In this document: piece by piece, positions 52,990-61,243 of the stretch
How positions within the stretch are numbered: the stretch's first letter is position 1
How the letters are laid out: every line of letters begins with the position of its first letter
Source of the DNA: an uncultured Moraxella sp.
Lineage (GTDB): Bacteria; Pseudomonadota; Gammaproteobacteria; Pseudomonadales; Moraxellaceae
Direction of reading: 5' to 3'
Assembly: GCA_943908425.1 (NCBI GenBank)
Contig: CALTTC010000011.1
Span: 1-61,243, forward strand
DNA: 61,243 nt
Translations under genes and position numbers: made by a program
The notes under the pieces: model-generated
The model's database searches: none
Seen by the model: only the letters and a program-made list of their open reading frames with translations
Told to the model about the DNA's origin: nothing

Positions 52990-54894
52990 ATGGAAATCAT
53001 CTTAGCCGTCGTGGCTGTTATTATCATTGCCGCCATTGCCTTTATTGTTTGGCGTAGCAAGCAATCGCCTACGACACCACAAGTATTGCAACCCACCCTT
53101 GACAATACTACCCCCGTCACACCTGCACCGACCACCGCTGCCACCCCCACGCCACAGCCAAACTTAGATATAGCACAGGCACTGATAGATGAGCAACGTT
53201 ACGATGAAGCGACAGCAATAATCAAAAAACAACTGATCGCCAACCCAAAAGACGCGCACGCCATGTTCAAGCTGTTGCAAATCTATGGTCTTACCGAAAA
53301 TTTTGCAGCTTTTCGCCAGCTACACGACAAAATTCGTGCTAGCGGCGGCGACACAGCAATTATTGCACAAGCCGATGAACTAAGCAGCCTTTTACAGCCT
53401 ACCCCCGCGCCAGCGGTTGTCGCTACTCCGAGTACCAGTCCAGTAGCAGATAGCCTAGAAAGTGGTCTAGACTTTAGCACCGAGAATACCCAAGGAGCGA
53501 CAAGCGATGATGGTTTAGACTTCTTTAGCGACAGTGCAGAACTGAATCTATCGGATACTGCAAATGAAACGCAAGCTAGCACGCAAGATAGCTCTTTAGA
53601 TTTGGATAATGGCGATTTTAGTTTAGATTTTGATGAACCAGCATCTAGTGCCCAACCATCTAACACCCATGGCTTAACTATCGATGGTCAGTCTCATGAT
53701 GAGTTTGCAGATTTAGCTTTTGATTTACCAGCGACAGATGACAATAACGACTTAACGTTTGACGAGCCAGCCGCCGACAGTACAAGTGTTGCCGACGAAT
53801 TAGATGCTTTGGCGGATTTTGATTTTGATGATAATTCATTGGATAACTTGGATGAGCCTGTAGCAGAGAGCAGTTTACCTACCGACTCAGATGACACGCT
53901 AGCAGGTAACGATGATCTATTGTCGGATGATTTTGACCTAACTTTTGACGCCTCTGATGTAGTCTCTACAGAAACCGAGACGGCGGTAGATGATTTTGTT
54001 TTTGAAGACTTAAGCGACAGTAATGTATCTGAAGCGACAGTAGCTGATACCAACGATGATTTTGACTTTGCTTTTGATGAAGCGTTAAACACTGACACGC
54101 AAGACAGTGTTACGATAGCAGACGATAATGTCACTAACGCGGCTGAGCAATCAACCGACTTTGCTGAGCTTGATACGCTGAGTGAGTCCGCAGAAGAGTC
54201 GCTAGTCGCAACAGACGACTTTGTTTTTGATTTAGAAAACGATACGCTAGAGACAGCACCAAACGATACATCGGCAGGCATTATATCAACAACCGAAACG
54301 ACCACCGCGACAGATGATATTTCGGTAGATATGCCAATTGACTCCCCGCAAGCGCTGGAAGATGAGTTTGACTTTACGCTTGACGAGAACGATGTAGCCG
54401 ATACCACCCAGACCATAACAGCGCCTCTAGCCGATGAAACAGCGGTAGATGATTTTGATTTTAGTTTTGACGATGAGGCAGTCACCACCCCAGCAGCGAC
54501 TGCTGATACCAAACCAGAAGAAGAATTCATTTTTGATCCACTAGAAGATGGCGAGCTTGACAATACGCTTGATGCCAAGTCAGTTTCAGAGGTGGCACCC
54601 GTCATAGACACGCCAGCGCCATTGCTTAATGACGATGTTGTTTTTGATGATACTGCTACCAACACACTATCAGACACTACTTCCGCAGGTTCTGTAACAA
54701 CTGGCAATCAGATGCTTAGCGAGCTAGATTTTGTTAATGGCTTAGATAACGTACAAATTACCCTTGACTTGGCTAGTCGATACATTGAATTAGGTGAGCA
54801 TGACAGCGCCAAGCGCTTGCTTGATGAAGTGCTTGCGACAGGCAGTCAAGAGCAAAAGCAAAATGCACAAACGCTATTATCTCGTATCGCTTAA
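52990..54894 (+). CDS. fimV: FimV, membrane and cytoplasmic half (TPR and acidic region)
   Basis: A 634-residue protein in the same frame as the preceding gene, six sense codons after its stop, with its own AGGAG. A membrane helix at residues 2-22 (IILAVVAVIIIAAIAFIVW) is followed by a TPR-like part (about 58-115, ALIDEQRYDEATAIIKKQL). Then come roughly 440 very acidic residues with repeated DDFDFAFDE-like motifs. The final 45 residues (LDLASRYIELGEHDSAKRLL) are the FimV C-terminal domain. A terminator follows, so both halves likely share one transcript. Confidence 0.88.
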   Translation: MEIILAVVAVIIIAAIAFIVWRSKQSPTTPQVLQPTLDNTTPVTPAPTTAATPTPQPNLDIAQALIDEQRYDEATAIIKKQLIANPKDAHAMFKLLQIYGLTENFAAFRQLHDKIRASGGDTAIIAQADELSSLLQPTPAPAVVATPSTSPVADSLESGLDFSTENTQGATSDDGLDFFSDSAELNLSDTANETQASTQDSSLDLDNGDFSLDFDEPASSAQPSNTHGLTIDGQSHDEFADLAFDLPATDDNNDLTFDEPAADSTSVADELDALADFDFDDNSLDNLDEPVAESSLPTDSDDTLAGNDDLLSDDFDLTFDASDVVSTETETAVDDFVFEDLSDSNVSEATVADTNDDFDFAFDEALNTDTQDSVTIADDNVTNAAEQSTDFAELDTLSESAEESLVATDDFVFDLENDTLETAPNDTSAGIISTTETTTATDDISVDMPIDSPQALEDEFDFTLDENDVADTTQTITAPLADETAVDDFDFSFDDEAVTTPAATADTKPEEEFIFDPLEDGELDNTLDAKSVSEVAPVIDTPAPLLNDDVVFDDTATNTLSDTTSAGSVTTGNQMLSELDFVNGLDNVQITLDLASRYIELGEHDSAKRLLDEVLATGSQEQKQNAQTLLSRIA

Positions 54895-54908
54895 CCGGTC
54901 AATACTTT

Positions 54909-54934
54909 AAAAGCGCGCCTAGCGTGCTTTTTTT
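54909..54934 (+). terminator. Intrinsic terminator after fimV
   Basis: AAAAGCGCGC (54909-54918) pairs with GCGTGCTTTT (54922-54931) around a CTA loop and continues into T's. It starts 15 bases after the stop. Confidence 0.88.
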
Positions 54935-54955
54935 AATCCATTTTTAGATAAAATT

Positions 54956-55921
54956 ATGCCCCTAAACACCCATGTCATCTATGCTGGCGGTACTTTTGGT
55001 TGCCACGGTACGCCGCTTAGCGCCTTGCCAGCCAGCCAGTTTTTGCCATCTTTTTTGATACACTACCCACAGCTTATCGCTATTGACAATGATTTGATAA
55101 AAGATAGTAGCACCTTTACCCCGCACGACTTTATCGCCATTTACGAACTGATTTGTAAAGCATACACCAAAGGCGCTACGCAATTTATTCTCATTACCGG
55201 CACGGATACATTGGCATATTTGGCGGGATTTTTATATTATGCTTTGGCAGGTAAAGCATTATCGCTTGTCATTACCGGTAGTATGCTGCCGTTTTTTGAT
55301 CCTACAGCTAGTGAATTAACCCCCAATACCTATAGCGATGCTCCCATAAACTTTGCCGAGGCACTAAACTTTTTACAGCAAAAGCGGCACGGCGTGTTTG
55401 TTAGTTTCTCTAGGCATATTTACCACGCAAACAGTGTACAAAAGTTGCACACCAGCGAACGCAATGCCTTTACTGGCGAGCTTGTTAGGGGGCAAGAATC
55501 GTCCGCCATACGCCAAGCATTGCCCAACACTCACTCGCCCACCTTGAGCCGTGATTTTGCTATTCACAGTCTTTACTGCCTACCAGCAAACGCTGGCGTT
55601 TTAGTGCATGCCTTGCAGACGCTTTTTAATTCACCACCCACGGCAGTAATAATTATTGGCTTTGGCGCAGGCAATACGCCTTATTCGGTTGCGTTAGAAC
55701 AGTGTTTTAGTCAGCTTAGCGCCCAAGGTTTTTTGCTTATTATGACCAGCGCTTGTCCCTTTGGTAGTGTGAGCCAAGACTACGCGGCAGGGGCATGGCA
55801 ATACAAGGCAGGGGCAGTATCGGGCGGTGCTTTGACCATTTCGGCACTGTATGGCAAGGCACTGTGGCTTTGTGCCACCCTACCTGTGCATCTGCGTCGG
55901 CAATACTGGGAAGTATTATGA
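54956..55921 (+). CDS. Asparaginase-family protein
   Basis: A 321-residue protein of the bacterial asparaginase/glutaminase fold. The first threonine motif is VIYAGGTFG and the second is ITGTDTLAY. The loop after the first motif is short, and no signal peptide is seen, so a cytosolic type I-like enzyme is likely. It is inserted between fimV and truA, whose ATG overlaps its TGA (ATGA). TAAAAT just before the start may be a -10. Confidence 0.82.
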   Translation: MPLNTHVIYAGGTFGCHGTPLSALPASQFLPSFLIHYPQLIAIDNDLIKDSSTFTPHDFIAIYELICKAYTKGATQFILITGTDTLAYLAGFLYYALAGKALSLVITGSMLPFFDPTASELTPNTYSDAPINFAEALNFLQQKRHGVFVSFSRHIYHANSVQKLHTSERNAFTGELVRGQESSAIRQALPNTHSPTLSRDFAIHSLYCLPANAGVLVHALQTLFNSPPTAVIIIGFGAGNTPYSVALEQCFSQLSAQGFLLIMTSACPFGSVSQDYAAGAWQYKAGAVSGGALTISALYGKALWLCATLPVHLRRQYWEVL

Positions 55922-56712
55922 TTTATGCCATTGGTATTGAATTTTTGGGTGGTAATTACCGTGGTTGGCAACGCCAGGCTCACCTAACTAATACCGTTCA
56001 AGAAACATTAGAAACCGCTTTCACTCAAGTCGCAAATACTCCAATTGAGATTATTGCCGCTGGACGCACCGATGCTGGCGTACATGCAAGCCATATGATT
56101 GCCCACTTTGCCACTAACGCCCAGCGCCCACCCTATAACTGGCTACGCGGCGTTAATAGCTTATTGCCAAACGATATTGCCGTACACTCTATTCATATTA
56201 TGCCCGATGACTTTCACGCACGCTTTAGTGCCACCGCGCGTCGTTATCATTATATTACACTGCCAAGTACACACCGCCCCGCCATTTTGCATGGACAAGT
56301 CACGCACCACCATGCTGATTTGGATATTGTAGCGATGCGCCTTGGCTGCGCACAACTATTGGGCTGGCATAACTTCACCAGTTTTCGGGCGGCGGCGTGC
56401 CAATCACGTCAGCCTGTACGCCATGTATTGCACGCAAGCTTAGAGATGGTAGGCAATTTACTGGTGCTAGACATTACCGCCAACGGGTTTTTACACCATA
56501 TGGTAAGAAATATTATGGGTGCGTTGTTTGCCATCGGTGAACATAAACTACCACCAAATGCCATCAGCGAGCTATTGCACCTACAAGACCGCACACAAGC
56601 ACCGCCAACCGCCAGCCCCGATGGGCTATATTTTGTTGGTGCAAGCTATCCTGAGCGCTTTAATGCCTACTTACCCACCGCCTTTCGCCCGCCGATTTGG
56701 CTAGCAAGGTAG
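55918..56712 (+). CDS. truA: tRNA pseudouridine(38-40) synthase
   Basis: A 264-residue enzyme that makes pseudouridine in the tRNA anticodon stem-loop. Family marks: AIGIEFLGGNYRGWQRQ, the catalytic Asp in AAGRTDAGVHA, and NGFLHHMVRNIMG. The ATG overlaps the preceding stop by four bases. Earlier in-frame codons would lie deep in the asparaginase gene. Confidence 0.95.
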   Translation: MIYAIGIEFLGGNYRGWQRQAHLTNTVQETLETAFTQVANTPIEIIAAGRTDAGVHASHMIAHFATNAQRPPYNWLRGVNSLLPNDIAVHSIHIMPDDFHARFSATARRYHYITLPSTHRPAILHGQVTHHHADLDIVAMRLGCAQLLGWHNFTSFRAAACQSRQPVRHVLHASLEMVGNLLVLDITANGFLHHMVRNIMGALFAIGEHKLPPNAISELLHLQDRTQAPPTASPDGLYFVGASYPERFNAYLPTAFRPPIWLAR

Positions 56713-56723
56713 TAGCTTTGTAT

Positions 56724-56752
56724 TTGCAGTTTGGGGCAATTATTGCTATAAT
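56724..56752 (+). promoter_or_regulatory. Promoter of infA
   Basis: TTGCAG (56724-56729) and TATAAT (56747-56752) are 17 bases apart, with TGC before the -10 as an extended element. The ATG follows after 29 bases. Confidence 0.75.
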
Positions 56753-56781
56753 GCGCCAATTCATTTATTCTAGCAATTCTT

Positions 56782-57003
56782 ATGGCAAAAAAAGACGACA
56801 TTATCGAATTTGAAGGTGAAGTGGTGGACACACTACCCAACACCTTATTTAAAGTACGCTTAGAAAATGGGCACGAAATTATCGCCCATATCTCTGGCAA
56901 AATGCGCAAACACTATATTCGTATTCTCACAGGCGACAAGGTCAAGGTGGAAATGACCCCCTACGATTTATCTAAGGGACGTATCACTTATCGTGGCAAG
57001 TAA
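56782..57003 (+). CDS. infA: Translation initiation factor IF-1
   Basis: A 73-residue S1/OB-fold protein that binds the A site of the 30S subunit. VRLENGHEIIAHISGKMRK and YDLSKGRITYR are clear. Length is normal. Its last codons overlap the start of a lipase-like gene. Confidence 0.96.
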   Translation: MAKKDDIIEFEGEVVDTLPNTLFKVRLENGHEIIAHISGKMRKHYIRILTGDKVKVEMTPYDLSKGRITYRGK

Positions 57004-57649
57004 GCCTATTGTCGTTTTAATACACGGATTACACCAAAATACGTGGTTAATGCGCCCACTAGGATACCGATTATCAAGCGATTTTACCTGCACTTATTTC
57101 CGCTATCATAGCTTACAAGACGATATCACTATTCATAGCCAACGTTTATTGGCTTTTTTACAGGCGCTTAGCACTTCTTATACACCAACTATGGTGCATT
57201 TTGTTGCGCACAGTCTTGGTGGCTTAGTTGTTCGGCACTATCTTGCAACACATACACTGCCACAAGGTCTAAAGCTTGGGTATATTGTAACGCTCGGCAC
57301 ACCACATTTAGGCAGTCAAACAGCGCATTATGTACAACGTTTTGCCCCAGCGCTACTTGGCAAGGCATATGCTGGTGCATTGGATGGCACCCTACTGGCA
57401 CTCACAAATAATCGTCTTGGTATTATCGCTGGCAGTCGTGGTGTAGGTTTAGGGCAACCACTACTACATTATCATAACCGCAAACACTGCAGTGACGATA
57501 CCGCAAATGATGGCACGGTCTATATACACGAAACGCGTCTAAGCGATTGTCCGCATTGCATTCTGCCTGTCAGCCATACGGGCTTATTAACTGATAAAAA
57601 CGTGGCTAAACAGGTAGCGTACTTCTTACACAATGGGCAATTTTACTAG
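56993..57649 (+). CDS. Lipase-like alpha/beta hydrolase
   Basis: A 218-residue hydrolase without signal peptide. PIVVLIHGLHQNTW is the oxyanion region, VAHSLGGLVVRHYL the nucleophile elbow, and GTPHLGSQTA is typical of lipase or acyl-transfer proteins. An Asp in NDGTVYIHE and a His in PVSHTGLL complete a plausible triad. It starts with GTG inside infA (11-base overlap) and probably shares its transcript. Substrate unknown. Confidence 0.78.
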   Translation: MASKPIVVLIHGLHQNTWLMRPLGYRLSSDFTCTYFRYHSLQDDITIHSQRLLAFLQALSTSYTPTMVHFVAHSLGGLVVRHYLATHTLPQGLKLGYIVTLGTPHLGSQTAHYVQRFAPALLGKAYAGALDGTLLALTNNRLGIIAGSRGVGLGQPLLHYHNRKHCSDDTANDGTVYIHETRLSDCPHCILPVSHTGLLTDKNVAKQVAYFLHNGQFY

Positions 57650-58486
57650 GTTAGGTAGAATATTTATAGAGTTACAATAGATAAAGGTTAAATTCCATAC
57701 CGTTTTCTTAAAGTCTTAAGACTGCTTGTCAATGCCTTTGATAGATGGCGTTTTTGGTAATTTATCTAACGGTTAAAGCTAAAGTTTCTTTAACGCATTA
57801 TAACTTTGACACTATCACATCCGCACAAGCAATACCATCAAGCTTGACTGTACTTGCAATAATAGATATTAGTGTGATTTATTTGGTATCTTTAACAATC
57901 AACCTTGCCACTTTAAGCACAAATTCAGCTTAGTACCATAACTATGTATGCGATACAACGAAATAATTTTTGTGTGGTGAGTGCTTGTTATCTTGCCATC
58001 AAAGATTTTACAAGATTCGGTATGTAAGCGTGTTTTATCATAAGTCTTATTTTTTGACAAACAATACAGCAGAATATTTAGAAAATTTGATACGCTTCTC
58101 ACAACCCCTTATACAATAAAACACGAGCAGTTTTGGTTGCTATTCTTAGTTAATTGGCAACGGTTATTTTTATAAGCCAGTGTAACGTATTTATTAAGTG
58201 ACTATAATCTATATTTGTTGAAACTTTTATACAGCGATATTTAGGTAATATTTTTCCAAAGCCTACTTAGAAGTCTTAACATATAAAGGGGTAGAAAGTA
58301 AAATGACAACAGCCCTTCTTTGTGTTCGGTACAAAATTAAAACCAATATCATCTGCGCTATCTTTTTGACAAAGCGGATTACCCAATGGATTGATTGTTT
58401 GTCACATCTACATCAACAATAGAGCACTATTTTTATTTATTGGTCAGTGATTAAGGCGCTAGATTAATAGACGGTCAATAGCACAA
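57650..58486. other. AT-rich gap, probably decayed sequence
   Basis: These 837 bases lie between two converging genes. Short ORFs here have poor starts and composition unlike neighbours. A frameshifted minus-strand remnant near 58276-58420 is listed separately. No hairpin with a T-run that would clearly serve infA or rnd was found. Confidence 0.5.
58276..58420 (-). pseudogene. Possible frameshifted gene remnant
   Basis: On the minus strand two frames join by one base around 58381. The first reads IVDVDVTNNQSIG. The second reads NPLCQKDSADDIGFNFVPNT and ends at a stop at 58276-58278. Composition is protein-like, but there is no start or known family. Confidence 0.25.
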
Positions 58487-59689
58487 TCAATTCTCTGTAG
58501 CAAAATGCTGTTGCAAAGCGGGCAAAACTGTCTCGCTAAGCCAAACATGGCGATAACCCAATAACGCCTGCGTGTGCAAATGCCCTTCTGCTTGAATTGC
58601 CGCATAAAACAGCTCATCTAGCCAACGTCCCTTTAATAATAGTTTCGCGGGGATACCTGTGCGCTTGCTTTCTTGCTCAGTTAATGCTTGCAAAAGCTCT
58701 TTTACCGCCTTTTCTAGGCTTAACGGCACCGTCAATGGCAATATAGGGCGCTCCTCAATTGGCAATGCTCGCGATGACTGGATAATCTTTAAAATTTCAT
58801 CGCCATATAAACGCAGTGCAGCGCGATTGATGGTGGTATATGCTAACGTTTTTGTGCTAGTGGGTAGGGTTTCAATGATTTCGCGTAAGGCTTGTTTGCT
58901 CACAATAAAAGAAGTCGGTTGATTGGTTGTGCGCGCCAGTGCCTCACGCCACGCTACTAGTGCCTGTAGCACCGTAATCTGCTCGTGATTAAAGGTCGCT
59001 GAAATGTAGTTTAAATATCGCTCTTCATCGTTTAAAGTTGCAAGTTTGTGCAACTCTTCAGCGTAAGTATGGCTGTCTTCTACCGCTGCAGTCAGTAAAC
59101 CACGCGCCTGCAAGGCAGCGCACACTCCATCATGCAACGCCAACAAGTAACGCACGTCATCGGAGGCATAGCTTTCTTGCGCCTTAGTCAGTGGGCGGGT
59201 AAGCCAATCAGACTGGCTTTCTGTCTTGGCAAGCGCCACCCCAAGCACGTCACTTACCGCACGACTATAGCCTACTTGCAGGTTGCCAGTCAAATATGCC
59301 ACGCCAATTTGCACATCAAATACATTGCACAAGCTAGGACAGTCGGCAAGCAAATAAAAAATACCCAGATCCTCGCCACACGCGTACCAAATCATTTGCG
59401 GAATTTCTATCAAAACTTGCCAAAAATCGGTCAAATCAAGCTTTTTGGCATCCACCAAATAAATCGCTTCCCCAGTATTGACTTGCACCAGCGCCAGAAT
59501 CGGAAAATAAGTATCACGCTTAATAAACTCTGTATCCAGTGCCACACGCTCTAGCGTATCAATTTCATCTATCAGCTGATACAAGGCAGTGACACTATCC
59601 ACCCAGTGCGTGGGCAATTTTTGTAGTGTATGTAGCTGCTGAGCGGACAGCTTAGTATCAGCGATAGGGTTATCAGTAGGTGTCATCAT
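58487..59689 (-). CDS. rnd: Ribonuclease D
   Basis: A 400-residue DEDDy 3'-5' exoribonuclease for tRNA and small-RNA 3' ends. The N-terminal exonuclease has VALDTEFIKRDTYFP (DxE), a middle acidic motif and YASDDVRYLLAL (Tyr/Asp). HRDC-type helical domains follow, with ALVAWREALARTTNQP. Slightly longer than E. coli Rnd (375). It lies downstream of recR by about 40 bases in the same direction. Confidence 0.93.
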   Translation of the reverse strand: MMTPTDNPIADTKLSAQQLHTLQKLPTHWVDSVTALYQLIDEIDTLERVALDTEFIKRDTYFPILALVQVNTGEAIYLVDAKKLDLTDFWQVLIEIPQMIWYACGEDLGIFYLLADCPSLCNVFDVQIGVAYLTGNLQVGYSRAVSDVLGVALAKTESQSDWLTRPLTKAQESYASDDVRYLLALHDGVCAALQARGLLTAAVEDSHTYAEELHKLATLNDEERYLNYISATFNHEQITVLQALVAWREALARTTNQPTSFIVSKQALREIIETLPTSTKTLAYTTINRAALRLYGDEILKIIQSSRALPIEERPILPLTVPLSLEKAVKELLQALTEQESKRTGIPAKLLLKGRWLDELFYAAIQAEGHLHTQALLGYRHVWLSETVLPALQQHFATEN

Positions 59690-59730
59690 AGAGTATTAAA
59701 GTAATAAAAATTGGCAAAGGTGGATAATGC

Positions 59731-60324
59731 TTAAAAATGCACGCGGTGCTGTAGGGCTTGGGTTAGGGTCAAGCCATCCACATAACCAAGCTCACCGCCC
59801 ATCGGAATGCCTTGGGCTAAGCGCGTAATTTGCCCCGCCAAGGTTTCCGCTGCTTCATAAATAAAGTAGGCGGTCGTCTGCCCCTCTACTGTCGCACCAG
59901 TTGCCAAAATTAGCTCATCCACAGGCGCGCTTTGTAAACGCGCCAACAATTCGTCAATGCGCAAATCCTTCGCCGTAACCCCATCAAGTGGCGACAAATG
60001 TCCGCCAAGCACAAAGTAACGCCCACGATACTGTCCACTTTGTTCTAGCGCCACTACATCACTGGCTTGCTCAACAACGCACAACAGTTTATCGTCACGC
60101 CTATCATCTAGACAGATAGCGCATAGCGCATCATCGCTTAAGCTGTGACAACGCGTGCATTCTTGAATATGCAGCATCGCGTCTTGCAATGCCTGTGCTA
60201 GGGCAAGCCCCTGCGGACGTTTTTTGTTTAATAAAGCCAGTGCCATACGCTGGGCAGATTTTTGCCCAACGCTTGGTAGCACCTGTAATTGCTTGACCAG
60301 CTCGTCAAATCTTGTGGTTAGCAC
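59731..60324 (-). CDS. recR: Recombination mediator RecR
   Basis: A 197-residue clamp-forming repair protein of the RecFOR pathway. An N-terminal helix-hairpin-helix (LPSVGQKSAQRMAL) is followed by a four-Cys zinc motif (CTRCHSL, then CAICLD) and a Toprim domain (VEQASDVVALE, GGHLSPLDG). It lies eight bases after ybaB, in the conserved dnaX-ybaB-recR order. Confidence 0.96.
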   Translation of the reverse strand: MLTTRFDELVKQLQVLPSVGQKSAQRMALALLNKKRPQGLALAQALQDAMLHIQECTRCHSLSDDALCAICLDDRRDDKLLCVVEQASDVVALEQSGQYRGRYFVLGGHLSPLDGVTAKDLRIDELLARLQSAPVDELILATGATVEGQTTAYFIYEAAETLAGQITRLAQGIPMGGELGYVDGLTLTQALQHRVHF

Positions 60325-60332
60325 ACCAACAA

Positions 60333-60665
60333 TTACCCAAACAAGCCTTGCATACCCGGTGGCAAGCCCATGCCGGTAGTTGCCCCTGCCATCGCCTCTT
60401 CATACAGCACATCGGCTTGACGCACGGCATCATTAACCGCTGCTGCCACCAAATCTTCAATCATATCAGGCTCATCACCCATAAGACTTGGGTCAATACT
60501 TAGACGTTTAACCACGTGGCGACCTGTCATGGTAACTTTGACTAAGCCGTTGCCCGCCACACCTTCTACTTCTTTGCTTGCTAAGGCTTTTTTGGCATTG
60601 TCTACATTGGTTTCTACTTGCTTTTGCATGGCTTGCGCTTGTTGCATTAGTGCTTGAATGTTCAT
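60333..60665 (-). CDS. ybaB: YbaB/EbfC-family nucleoid-associated protein
   Basis: A 110-residue DNA-binding protein. An N-terminal helix MNIQALMQQAQAMQKQV is followed by a central GLVKVTMTGRHVVKRLSID and a Gly/Met/Pro-rich end. It lies between dnaX and recR as usual. Confidence 0.94.
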   Translation of the reverse strand: MNIQALMQQAQAMQKQVETNVDNAKKALASKEVEGVAGNGLVKVTMTGRHVVKRLSIDPSLMGDEPDMIEDLVAAAVNDAVRQADVLYEEAMAGATTGMGLPPGMQGLFG

Positions 60666-60690
60666 AATTCACCCTTTATCAAAAAGGCTT

Positions 60691-60698
60691 ATTATAAC
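60691..60698 (-). promoter_or_regulatory. Extended -10 promoter for ybaB-recR
   Basis: On the minus strand TGTTATAAT ends at 60691, 26 bases before the ybaB ATG. It suggests that ybaB-recR can be expressed independently of dnaX. Confidence 0.5.
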
Positions 60699-60764
60699 AT
60701 TATTTTTGCAAGCTGGCATAAAAAGCCGCCATCCTTACAACAATATCAGTACAATAATTAGTAG

Positions 60765-61243
60765 CTAACCATCCAGCAGCTTTGGCTCAGACACCGCTTG
60801 CAAAGGGTCATCTACCGCCGCTAACGCGCCATAGTCTTGGAGTAGCTGCATAACAGGCGATGTTACTAATCTTGTTCTCGCTTTTGCCACCGCCCGTTCA
60901 CGACGTTTGGCTTGGCGTAGGTTGGGCGTATCATCTAAGGGCTGTTCAGCAATTTGCAAGCTTAATTCCACCGCTAATTCTGTGGCTATTTTTCGCTGTA
61001 GTCCAGCAAAACTTAGCCTAACTTGATGCTGAATATCACGCACATGCAGCGTTGCCGCCCCGCCAATCATTCCGCTAATCATGCTATGGTCTGCCAAGGC
61101 AAATTCATCGTTAGTTAGCACACCGCGCGCAAAAACCTCGCGTATCCAATAATCCCACTTGGCATGTGTCCATTCACCGCTTAATGTACTCACAGGGGCA
61201 GCCAGCAGTTGGGCTAAGCTTTCTGTTTCTGTTTCTGTTTCTG
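60765..61243 (-). CDS. dnaX: DNA polymerase III tau/gamma subunit, C-terminal part (5' partial)
   Basis: The frame is open across the right edge. About 158 residues of the tau C-terminal domain remain, which binds the alpha polymerase: SGEWTHAKWDYWIREVF, LADHSMISGMIGG, HQVRLSFAGLQ, ending PKLLDG. Identity rests on position before ybaB-recR and on the tau-like layout. Upstream of a GTG at 61193 the frame continues into a (Glu-Thr)n repeat at the edge, so that GTG is not the gene start. Confidence 0.85.
   Translation of the reverse strand, partial: ETETETESLAQLLAAPVSTLSGEWTHAKWDYWIREVFARGVLTNDEFALADHSMISGMIGGAATLHVRDIQHQVRLSFAGLQRKIATELAVELSLQIAEQPLDDTPNLRQAKRRERAVAKARTRLVTSPVMQLLQDYGALAAVDDPLQAVSEPKLLDG
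61220..61243 (-). repeat. Hexamer tandem repeat inside dnaX
   Basis: Four copies of TTTCTG (plus strand) run to the window edge. On the coding strand each copy encodes Glu-Thr. The copy number beyond the edge is unknown. Confidence 0.9.

Noticed and set aside
53694..54707. 337-codon open frame on the minus strand opposite the second fimV gene
   Set aside because: It is the Ser/Val-rich mirror of an Asp/Ala-rich gene; long antisense frames arise from that codon bias, and the sense strand has a clear FimV product.
57745..57933. 62-codon hydrophobic ORF after the lipase gene
   Set aside because: No ribosome binding site, AT-driven Ile/Leu/Thr composition, and no recognisable family; it lies in a gap that looks decayed.

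Overview
The window is a continuous stretch of a gammaproteobacterial chromosome, almost certainly family Moraxellaceae and most likely Moraxella or a near neighbour. The evidence is a TyrA-AroA fusion behind pheA, a long-tailed CsrA, rubA next to an estB-like esterase, the orders alaS-lysC-csrA and asd-fimV-truA, and a moderately AT-rich composition with AT-rich gaps. It carries about 62 genes, mostly housekeeping. I saw no rRNA, tRNA, CRISPR array, insertion sequence or prophage. Both ends fall inside simple in-frame repeats: (PKE)n codons in dnaQ on the left and (ET)n codons in dnaX on the right. The window may therefore be a whole contig that broke at repeats.

Left part (1-11990): a DnaQ-type proofreading gene with two tandem exonuclease domains, then fimL-nudC and an orphan RnfB-like ferredoxin. 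A small membrane-protein locus that may be frameshifted follows. Next come xthA convergent with a uracil-DNA-glycosylase-family gene, folB-folK, rarD, the aromatic amino-acid fusion tyrA-aroA, and pheA.

Middle (12000-34100): a gap with decayed coding remnants, a small Cys-rich secreted protein, rubA-esterase, ttcA-rlmKL-ruvC, fxsA, rsmE, a large Gcr-type membrane protein, and two accessory genes. Then dusA, a split threonine/serine-type exporter (yjjP-yjjB), the coiled-coil protein-clpS-clpA-folD operon ending in a clear terminator, and the divergent ribosomal-protein-modifying pair prmB/roxA.

Right part (34200-61243): alaS, lysC (with an internal in-frame start for a separate regulatory subunit), csrA, a HopJ-family gene and rpmB-rpmG. 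Then come a minus-strand cluster (M15 peptidase, lemA, M48 peptidase, unknown, serC), rodA-rlpA, pncB and asd. FimV follows, cut into periplasmic and membrane/cytoplasmic halves by one in-frame stop with a fresh ribosome binding site. Asparaginase-truA, infA-lipase, rnd, and ybaB-recR behind the end of dnaX complete the window.

The most notable observations are the split fimV, the doubled DnaQ domain, the internal lysC start, possible self-binding of CsrA at its own ribosome binding site, and structured leaders before lysC and rpmB. No obviously foreign defence or mobile system is present.
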